Below, piece by piece: positions 24,334 through 31,243 of a DNA stretch of 64,000 bases. The first letter of the stretch is position 1. Each line of letters opens with the position of its first letter. The notes beneath the pieces are model-generated. The model saw nothing but the letters and a program-made list of their open reading frames with translations. It had not been told where the DNA came from and did not search any database. The stretch is from Halogeometricum sp. S1BR25-6 (GTDB taxonomy: Archaea; Halobacteriota; Halobacteria; Halobacteriales; Haloferacaceae): contig NZ_JAMQOP010000003.1 of NCBI RefSeq assembly GCF_031624495.1, forward strand, positions 434,001 to 498,000, in the 5' to 3' direction. A program made the position numbers and the translations under genes.

Positions 24334-25584
24334 TCACTCGTTCGCCAACCGACGAATCCCGCCGGCGAGCGCCCGCGTCGCGTCGGCGCAGTCGTCCCAG
24401 TCGGTCCACTCGCGGGGGTTGTGCGAGATGCCGTCCTCGGAGGGTGAGAACAGCATCGCGGCGTCGGTGGCGTCCGCGACGTGCATCGTGTCGTGCGCCG
24501 CGCCGGAGATGAGGTCGGTCGATTCGAGGTCGAAGTCGCCGGCGCCCGCGTGGATCGCTTCCTGGCACCGTTCGGCGAGGGGGGTCGGCGCCACGTCGAG
24601 GTCGACCTCGAACGTCGTCTCGACGCCGCGTTCGGCTTCGAGTCGCTCCAGCGTCTCCTTCACCCGGTCGGTGATTCGGTCTATCGAGGCCGCCTCCACG
24701 TCGCGGATGTCGACGGTCAGGTCCACTTTCCCGGCGATGACGTTCGGCGCGTTCGGGGAGACGTTCAGCTTTCCGACCGTCCCGACCGCCGACTCGCTCT
24801 CCGTCTCGACGATTTCTCGGGCCTCCGACTCCACGTCGAGAACGAGTTCGCTCGCGGCCGCCATCGCGTCCGTTCGCTCCGGCATCGGCGTCGTGCCGGC
24901 GTGGTTCGCCTCGCCGATCACCTCGACGTCGCAGTGGAAGATGCCCGTCACGTCCGTGACGACGCCGACCGGAATCCCGGCGTCTTCGAGGCGAGTACCC
25001 TGCTCGATGTGGAGTTCGAGCCACGAGTCCCACGCGCTCGCGTCCACGACGCCCTCGCCGTCGTAGCCTATCGACGCGAGCGCCGATTCGAGTGTGGTGC
25101 CCTCGTCGTCGGTGAGGGCGAGGGCGTCCTCGACAGGGAGTGCGCCCGCCGAGACGGACGACCCGAGCATCCCACCCGCGAAGCGCTGGCCCTCCTCCTC
25201 GGTGAAACAGACCACCTCGACGGGGCGAGCGAGTTCGGTGCCCGCCTCCTGCATCGCGCGCACGGATTCGAGTGCGGCGTACGTTCCCAGCGGACCGTCG
25301 AAGATGCCGCCCTCGGGCACCGAGTCGAGGTGGCTGCCCGCGGCGACCGGCGCCGCGTCGGCGTCGGCCGATTCGGGCGTCCACCGCCCGACGATGTTGC
25401 CCACGCGGTCCACTCGAACCTCCAAATCAGCGTCTTCGAGGCGCGATACGAACAGGTCGCGCGCCTCTCGGTTCGCCTCCGTTCCCGTCAGGACGGTCCG
25501 GCCGCGGCCTTCTTCGCTCTCGATGCGTCCGAACTCGGCGGTCGCTTCGATGTCCTCGCGCAGTCGCTCCTGTGAGACGTTCAT
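24334..25584 (-). CDS. Zn-dependent M20 amidohydrolase (hydantoinase/carbamoylase type)
   Basis: A 416-aa protein of the AmaB/allantoate amidohydrolase/beta-ureidopropionase group. Metal ligands are visible in AGSHLDSVPEGGIFDGPLG (His and bridging Asp), CFTEEEGQRF (Glu pair) and ELHIEQGTRLEDAG (His). NHAGTTPM is the dimerisation-domain substrate motif and SGAAHDTMHVA holds the last metal histidine. It cleaves N-carbamoyl or related amides in purine, pyrimidine or amino-acid breakdown; the substrate cannot be told from sequence. No pathway partner lies beside it. It is divergent from the SprT-like gene by 28 bases, so the two share a promoter region. Confidence 0.9.
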   Translation of the reverse strand: MNVSQERLREDIEATAEFGRIESEEGRGRTVLTGTEANREARDLFVSRLEDADLEVRVDRVGNIVGRWTPESADADAAPVAAGSHLDSVPEGGIFDGPLGTYAALESVRAMQEAGTELARPVEVVCFTEEEGQRFAGGMLGSSVSAGALPVEDALALTDDEGTTLESALASIGYDGEGVVDASAWDSWLELHIEQGTRLEDAGIPVGVVTDVTGIFHCDVEVIGEANHAGTTPMPERTDAMAAASELVLDVESEAREIVETESESAVGTVGKLNVSPNAPNVIAGKVDLTVDIRDVEAASIDRITDRVKETLERLEAERGVETTFEVDLDVAPTPLAERCQEAIHAGAGDFDLESTDLISGAAHDTMHVADATDAAMLFSPSEDGISHNPREWTDWDDCADATRALAGGIRRLANE

Positions 25585-25612
25585 GGGTGCGATGTAGTGC
25601 CGGTGGTTATCA

Positions 25613-26338
25613 ATGGACGGTCTCCGGCGACGCGTGCGGGGACCGGCAGGAGGAGGAACGGACGACGACCGAGCGAACGCCGGCCCGACCCAAACGGATT
25701 TGGCGCCTCGCTCGAACGAGCGGACGGTGGATTCGAACTCCGAGCGTCACGCGAGCGAGGCCGCGAGGGACGGATGGGGCGCGTCCGACCGACCGGACTC
25801 GTTCGAGTCGGTGACGACGCACCGCGAACTCGTCGCGTGGTCGGCCGCCTACTGCGGACGCGCCGCCGAGGCGTTCGGCTTCGAGGTCGACCTCTCGCGC
25901 GTCGAGTGGGAGGTGTCGACGCGGGCGAAGCGCCGCGCCGCGGCGGTCAAGCGACCGGCGGTGGAGGATGCGACCGTCGGCACCCCCCGGTCGTGGAACG
26001 GCAGGGTACCGACGTGCACCGTCTCGCTCACGTGGGCCGCCTTCGAGTCGTTCTCCCGGACCGAGTGGACGGCGACGCTCAGACACGAGTTAGTGCACGT
26101 CGAGCAGTTCCAGCGGTTCGGAACGACGGACCACGGCGACCGGTTCGAGCGCCGCGCGTCGGCCGTCGACGCCCCGGTCCGCGTCCGGCGGTTCGCCGAC
26201 GCGGCGTACGTTCTCTCGTGCACCGACTGCGGGCAGGTGGTCGCCCGCCGCTACCGCGACTGCAAACTGGTCCGCGGGCACGAGACGTACGCCTCGTCCT
26301 GTTGTTCGGCGCCGCTCGCGCTCGACGAACGGACGTGA
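25613..26338 (+). CDS. SprT-like zinc metalloprotein
   Basis: A 241-aa protein. Residues 1-65 are low-complexity and probably not folded; a later start is possible (a GTG near residue 67, TTHRELVAW, would begin just before the domain). The SprT-like domain contains RHELVHVEQFQRFG (about residues 157-170), an HExxH-type zinc site with Glu as catalytic base, followed by HGDRFERRA, where the third ligand lies. The C-terminus has CTDCG and CC pairs (about 204-232), a zinc ribbon as in bacterial and archaeal SprT/Spartan relatives. SprT proteins of eukaryotes cut DNA-protein crosslinks; the archaeal role is unknown. Confidence 0.8.
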   Translation: MDGLRRRVRGPAGGGTDDDRANAGPTQTDLAPRSNERTVDSNSERHASEAARDGWGASDRPDSFESVTTHRELVAWSAAYCGRAAEAFGFEVDLSRVEWEVSTRAKRRAAAVKRPAVEDATVGTPRSWNGRVPTCTVSLTWAAFESFSRTEWTATLRHELVHVEQFQRFGTTDHGDRFERRASAVDAPVRVRRFADAAYVLSCTDCGQVVARRYRDCKLVRGHETYASSCCSAPLALDERT

Positions 26339-26451
26339 TTCGACCGTCCGATTGATTGGCGTCCGGGCAGAACCGACGAGCGAACCAGACGAGATGCGCC
26401 ACGGCGCGGCCGAGCGTTCCGCGGGGCGAGACGCGGTTCACCCTCAGACAG

Positions 26452-27465
26452 ATGATCGGAAGCGAATCGGCGGTACAGGTCGGAATCGTCGTCGCGACAG
26501 TCGTCGGTCTGTGGATTGGCGCCCGCCTGCTCGTGGACTCGGTCGTTCGGTTGGCCCGCCGAATCGGCCTCTCGGAGCTGACTATCGGGCTGACCGTCGT
26601 CGCTGCGGGGACGTCCGCGCCGGAGCTGGTGGTCACGTCCGACGCGGCGCTCAAAGGACTCGGCGACATCGCCGTCGGCAACATCGTCGGCTCGAACATC
26701 TACAACTTGGCGTTCGTCCTCGGCGTGGTCTCGATGCTCCGCGTCGTGCCCATCGAACGCTCGCTGGTCCGCCGCGACGGGGTCGCGCTCCTCGCCAGCA
26801 GCGTCGTCGGCGCCTACGCCGTCTTCGACCTGACGGTGACCCGACTCGAAGGAGTCGTCCTCCTCGGACTCTTCGCGGCGTACACCGGGTTTCTGCTCCG
26901 GAGCGGCGCGGGTGCCGAATTCGAGAACGAAAACGAGAGCGAGGACGGCACCGACCCCGACCCCGACCCCGATTCCGCCGCCGTCGACGCGCACGCCGAG
27001 GAGGAGACGCACTTTCGCGCGCGGGACGTCGCCGCCCTCGTCGGCGGGTTGGCCGTCGTCCTCGTCAGCGGCGACCTGATGGTGGGCGCCGCCTCGTCGC
27101 TCGCTCGCGGCGCCGGCATCTCCGAGTGGGTCATCGGCGGCACCATCGTCGCGGCCGGCACTTCGACGCCCGAGTTCGCCGTCTCGCTGGTGGCGATTCG
27201 GAGCGGTCGACTCGGCGTCAGCATCGGTAACATCGTCGGCTCGAACATCTTCAACTTCCTCGGCATCATGGGGCTCGCGGCCGCGATTCGACCGCTGGCG
27301 CTGAGCGGGGGCGTCCGGTCGAGCGTCGCGTGGTTGCTCGTCGTTTCCGCCGGTCTGGTCGCGGCGCTCTGGACGGGGCGTCGACTCTCGCGCTCGGAAG
27401 GGGGGCTGTTCGTCACCTCGGAAGTCGTCCGGTGGGTCGTCGGTCTCCTCGGCGGGGGCCAGTAG
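26452..27465 (+). CDS. Ca2+/cation antiporter (CaCA family)
   Basis: A 337-aa membrane protein with the two inverted alpha repeats of sodium/calcium exchangers: AGTSAPELVVTSDAAL then GNIVGSNIYN in the first half, and AGTSTPEFAVSLVAI then GNIVGSNIFN in the second. The Glu in each GTSxPE motif and the Asn/Ser of GSN line the ion path. About ten transmembrane helices, with an acidic cytosolic loop (about residues 148-185, rich in Glu and Asp) between the halves that may sense calcium. The ATG at 26452 is chosen since upstream residues are non-family. It would export Ca2+ or similar ions against Na+ or H+. Confidence 0.92.
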   Translation: MIGSESAVQVGIVVATVVGLWIGARLLVDSVVRLARRIGLSELTIGLTVVAAGTSAPELVVTSDAALKGLGDIAVGNIVGSNIYNLAFVLGVVSMLRVVPIERSLVRRDGVALLASSVVGAYAVFDLTVTRLEGVVLLGLFAAYTGFLLRSGAGAEFENENESEDGTDPDPDPDSAAVDAHAEEETHFRARDVAALVGGLAVVLVSGDLMVGAASSLARGAGISEWVIGGTIVAAGTSTPEFAVSLVAIRSGRLGVSIGNIVGSNIFNFLGIMGLAAAIRPLALSGGVRSSVAWLLVVSAGLVAALWTGRRLSRSEGGLFVTSEVVRWVVGLLGGGQ

Positions 27466-27486
27466 TTCGACCCGTCCGCCGGCGTC

Positions 27487-30400
27487 TCAGTCCCGCCTCG
27501 CGAGCAGCGCCGCGGCCGCCGCCAGCGCGACGGCGGCGGTCACCGGAGAGAATCCGGGGACGCCCGTTCCGGTGACCGCGGCCGGCGTCTTCGTTTCGGC
27601 CGCTTCGCCTCGTTCGGCCGTCGAGACTGCCGTCGCCGACTCGGTCGTCACCGCTCCGGAACCGTTGCTCGTACCCGGTTCGCCCGCGTGCGGCACCGCC
27701 TCGTTCGGCGTCTGCGTTCCCGGCGCCGGGTTCGGTGTCGGCGTCTCCGTCGCGTTCGGCGCGGGCGTGGGAGTCGGCGTCGGCGTCGGGACGGGTGTGG
27801 GCGTTGGCGTCGCGGGTGCGGGTGCCGGTGCGGGCGCTCCGCCCCCACCGCCGCCCCCGCTCCCGCCCGCTGAACCGTCGGAGTCCTCGGACTCGTCCGA
27901 GCCGCTCTCGGGGGTGGGTTCGGGGTCCGGCGCCGACGCGGTCCCGTCGAGGCTGACGTTCAGCGACCCGGCGTCGGCCGTTCGCACGGTCAGCGTCGCC
28001 GCGTGGTCGCCGGACTCGTTCGGCGCGTAGCGCACCTGAACGCCGAGCGTCGCGCGCGGACGCACGGTTTCGTTGTCGGGCGCGTCCACCAGCGAGAACT
28101 GGCCCGCCTCCGGTCCCGAGAGGTTCGCGGAGACGACGGTGAGGTTCCCGCGGCCGACGTTCGTCACGTTCGCGTCGGCCGTTGCGGTGTCATCCACGTC
28201 CGCCGCCATCGAGACGGCGTCCGGCGCGTCGGCCGCGGGATAGCCGACGGCGTAGACGCCGTAGGTGCCGTTCGCCGACGCGGTGAACGTCGCCGCGTTC
28301 GCGGCCGTGTCGACGCTCGCGTTCGTCTCGGTCCACGTCCCGTTCGCGTCCGTCCAGACGACGACGGTGGACTCGTTCGCGTGCGACTCGTCGTACCGCA
28401 GCGTCACCGTCGCGTTCGCCGACGCGAGCGTCAGGTTCGGCGCGGCCGACAGTCGACCGCGGTTCGGCGGCGCGCGCGCATCTGCGCCCGCCAGAGAGAG
28501 GCCGACGTTCTCCCCCGCGAGGTCGAACGACGGCGCGTCGGCGGGCGAGACGTCCGTCAGCGTCACCGCGGAGACGTTCGACACCGACAGCGCCGCGTCG
28601 GCCGTCGCGGTGACGTTCGTCAGTTCGAGCGTCCGGAGGTCCGTCGCCGCGACGCCGACGGCTCCGTCGGTCACCGTCAGGTCGCGGACGGAGAGGTTCG
28701 TCACGTTCGCGGTGGTGGCGAACGCCGCGCCGTCCTCGCCGGCGGCGAACGTGCGGCCCTCGCCGTCGACGGCGACGTTCGCGGCGTCGACGACGAGCGA
28801 CGAGGGGGCCGCGTTCCCGCCGGTGTCCAGTCGATAGTCCCCGTCGTACGTCAGGCGGCCGTCGGGCGGCAGGTCGTACGCTCCGAGGCCGGCGACGGCC
28901 GCGGCGGCGTCCACCTTCCCGTAGCCCGTCTCGTTGTCCGGGCCGTCCCCGACGGGGCGGGCGTGCGCCGTCAGGTTCGCTTTCAGTTGCGCGGGCGTGA
29001 GCCGACGGTTCGCGTCTAGGAGCGTCGCGAGGACGCCGGCGGCGTGCGGCGCCGACGCCGACGTGCCGCGGAAGTTCCCGTACACGCTCGACCGCACGTT
29101 GTCGGCCGCGACGACGTCCGGTTTGAGTCGCCCGTCGACGGTCGGCCCCCGCGAGGAGTACGGCTCCAGTTCGCCGGTCTCCTGGTCGTAGGCGCCGACG
29201 GTGACGACGTTCGGGTTCGTCGCGGGATTCGACAGACTCCCGGTGTCGACGCCGCCGTTCCGGAACGTCGCCCCGCCGAGGAACACGTCGAACCGGACGG
29301 ACCGGGTGGCGTTCACTCGCTCGATGGTCAGGTACCGCGTTCCAGTCGTGGAGAGCGAGAACGTCTCGGTGGGGTGATTTGTCCGGTTCGAACACTTCGT
29401 GGGCGTCGCGTTCTGCACGTCCGACTCGGTGTAGAGACAGACGTCGTAGTTTTCCGTCTTGTTCTCCCAGTCGTTCCACTGCGCCCACATCCGACCGGAC
29501 CCCGACCCGTCGACGACTATGGATTCGCTCCCGTCCTCGAAGTTCATCAGACCGTCGCCGTCGGTGTCGTTCCACGTCCCGCCCCAGTGGTGTCCGCCGG
29601 CTGAGTTACCGGCCGAGACGACCCACGAGGTGCCGTTCGCCGCGCTGGCGTCTATCACGCGGTCCATCTCGGAGGTGCCGTCGAGTGGGCCGAGGTTGTA
29701 CCACCCGAGCGACATCGATACCACGTCGGCGTCCGTCTCGGTCTCCAACCAATCGACCGCTTGATAGAAGTCCCAGTCCGTGTTGATGCGCACGAGCACG
29801 AGCGACGCGTTCGGCGCCGTCTCGGCAACGAGTTCGGCCGTCGCCGTTCCGTGCTCGCCGTCCTCGCTGGTTCCGTCGAGTCCGTTCCCGGTGAAGTCCT
29901 TCGAGGCGACGACTCGGTCCGCGAGCGCCGGGTTGTCGAGGTCGAACTGGTCGACGTCGATGACGGCGACGGTGACGTTCTCGCCGCCGTAGCCGCGGGC
30001 GTGCAGCGACTCCAGTCGCGCCGTCTGGACCGCCTCCGTCGTCCCGTCGCTTCCCGCGAACGAGACGGGCCGCGCCGGTTCCCTGACGTACGAGACGGAT
30101 GGTTCGGCTGCCAAGGCCAGTATTTCCTCGCGCGTCGCCGTCGCGCCGACGTACCGGCCGTGCGTCGCGGCGTCGCGGCCGAGTACTCGCAGGACCGCAT
30201 CCTGTCCCGCTCCGACCCGGCCCGGGTCGAGTTCGACGACGACGGCGTACTCGGTCGCGTCTTCGCTGGACGCCTCGGTCTCGAAACCCTGCGCGGAGAC
30301 GGCGGAAGCGCCGCCGTCGTCGTCGCTCCCGCTCCGAACGAGCAGTTCGGGGTCGACTTTCGCCCGGCCCGCCGCGTCCCTCTCGGCGTCTCGCGCGGCG

Positions 30401-30621
30401 CTCTCGGTCCGCGGTTGCTCTGTCGCTGTCGCCGCCGACGTTTCGATGGTCGTCTCCGCTTCCCCGTCGGTCGGCGTCGCAACCGCCGTTTCAGTCTCCG
30501 TCTCCGTCCCAGTCGTCGCGTCCGCCTCGGTTCCGTCGAGCGCCGAGACGACCGGCGCGGCGACGCCCGAGAGGACGACGAGAGCGGCTACGACCGCGGT
30601 CCACGCCGCGCGCGCGACCAC
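27487..30621 (-). CDS. Secreted subtilisin-like (S8) protease, PGF-CTERM anchored
   Basis: A 1044-aa extracellular protease. A hydrophobic signal (about residues 5-28) is followed by a Thr/Glu linker and a propeptide-like region. The S8 domain (about 210-575) has catalytic Asp in VTVAVIDVDQFD, His in EDGEHGTATAELV, oxyanion Asn in VVSAGNSAGG and Ser in RGTSASAPHAAG. An insert near 340-450 carries a DxDxDG calcium-type loop (DTDGDGLMNFEDG). C-terminal beta modules and a Pro/Thr stalk lead to GVPGFSPV, a helix and ARRD, the PGF-CTERM signal. The GTG start at 30621 overlaps by one base the stop of a small upstream frame. The promoter is probably the AATATAAT at 30914-30921. Confidence 0.88.
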   Translation of the reverse strand: MVARAAWTAVVAALVVLSGVAAPVVSALDGTEADATTGTETETETAVATPTDGEAETTIETSAATATEQPRTESAARDAERDAAGRAKVDPELLVRSGSDDDGGASAVSAQGFETEASSEDATEYAVVVELDPGRVGAGQDAVLRVLGRDAATHGRYVGATATREEILALAAEPSVSYVREPARPVSFAGSDGTTEAVQTARLESLHARGYGGENVTVAVIDVDQFDLDNPALADRVVASKDFTGNGLDGTSEDGEHGTATAELVAETAPNASLVLVRINTDWDFYQAVDWLETETDADVVSMSLGWYNLGPLDGTSEMDRVIDASAANGTSWVVSAGNSAGGHHWGGTWNDTDGDGLMNFEDGSESIVVDGSGSGRMWAQWNDWENKTENYDVCLYTESDVQNATPTKCSNRTNHPTETFSLSTTGTRYLTIERVNATRSVRFDVFLGGATFRNGGVDTGSLSNPATNPNVVTVGAYDQETGELEPYSSRGPTVDGRLKPDVVAADNVRSSVYGNFRGTSASAPHAAGVLATLLDANRRLTPAQLKANLTAHARPVGDGPDNETGYGKVDAAAAVAGLGAYDLPPDGRLTYDGDYRLDTGGNAAPSSLVVDAANVAVDGEGRTFAAGEDGAAFATTANVTNLSVRDLTVTDGAVGVAATDLRTLELTNVTATADAALSVSNVSAVTLTDVSPADAPSFDLAGENVGLSLAGADARAPPNRGRLSAAPNLTLASANATVTLRYDESHANESTVVVWTDANGTWTETNASVDTAANAATFTASANGTYGVYAVGYPAADAPDAVSMAADVDDTATADANVTNVGRGNLTVVSANLSGPEAGQFSLVDAPDNETVRPRATLGVQVRYAPNESGDHAATLTVRTADAGSLNVSLDGTASAPDPEPTPESGSDESEDSDGSAGGSGGGGGGGAPAPAPAPATPTPTPVPTPTPTPTPAPNATETPTPNPAPGTQTPNEAVPHAGEPGTSNGSGAVTTESATAVSTAERGEAAETKTPAAVTGTGVPGFSPVTAAVALAAAAALLARRD

Positions 30622-30872
30622 TAGCGTCCCCCGGAGTCGCTCGCGCCGGACGGACTCGCGAGTCGCCCACCGCGCCGCGGGCGCTTTCGCTCGTCCGCCG
30701 TCGCGCCGCTACCGACACCGGTCGGTGCCGCCGTCTCTCCCCCTGTTCCCCCCGTCTTTCCCGACGTACCGACGCCGTCGTCCGCGTCTCCCCCGAGACG
30801 GTCGGACGGGCCCGCACGGCGGGCCGCGACGGCGTCGTCGACGAACCGACGTCGGGTCGAATCGTCTGACAC
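30621..30872 (-). CDS. Possible 83-aa leader ORF before the protease
   Basis: A GTG-initiated frame whose TAG overlaps the protease GTG by one base. Its start is about 20 bases from the predicted transcript start, so ribosomes would meet it first. The product is Gly/Arg/Ser-rich and begins MSDDSTRRRFVDD, with no recognised domain. It may be a coupled leader peptide or simply noncoding mRNA leader. Confidence 0.25.
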   Translation of the reverse strand: MSDDSTRRRFVDDAVAARRAGPSDRLGGDADDGVGTSGKTGGTGGETAAPTGVGSGATADERKRPRRGGRLASPSGASDSGGR

Positions 30873-30913
30873 GCTCGACTGTTCTACTTAGTAGGGAATA
30901 TCTCTTTTGGAAG

Positions 30914-30921
30914 ATTATATT
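30914..30921 (-). promoter_or_regulatory. TATA box upstream of the protease
   Basis: AATATAAT on the minus strand in a locally AT-rich stretch; predicts a start near 30890. Confidence 0.45.
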
Positions 30922-30966
30922 CGAACGTGAACATTACTTAACGGGCGATTTACTCTTTTGAGCGAT

Positions 30967-31044
30967 TCACTCGGGCCGCCCGACTGCGAGGTAGTTCGCG
31001 TGGTACGCGGTCACGCGTCCGTCCGTCGCTTCGATGATGTCGAC
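30967..31044 (-). pseudogene. 3' remnant of a lost gene (methyltransferase-like tail)
   Basis: The minus strand encodes VDIIEATDGRVTAYHANYL then AVGRPE and TGA. Nearly every third base is G or C, as in real genes here, yet the frame becomes meaningless and meets a stop about 12 codons upstream. It looks like the last 25 codons of a deleted gene; the sequence resembles tails of SAM-dependent methyltransferases, from memory only. Confidence 0.4.
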
Positions 31045-31243
31045 TCGACTTGCCTCTCGTCCCTTCCGTCCCGTTCAGAGTCCGTTTCGTCCGGCTAACC
31101 CCGACCTACCGCCGGCTAACAGCCGAGTAACTATGGCCCGACGGGGCGTTGTCTCGATCGCTCCTCGGAATCCAGTCCCGTTCTCGGTCTGCCAGGAGCG
31201 AACATGGGTTGGTGGACGGCGGTTTCCACCCCGCCGGGCCACT
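31045..31243. other. Intergenic between gene remnant and kinase gene
   Basis: No coding signal or RNA gene is visible here. Confidence 0.3.
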
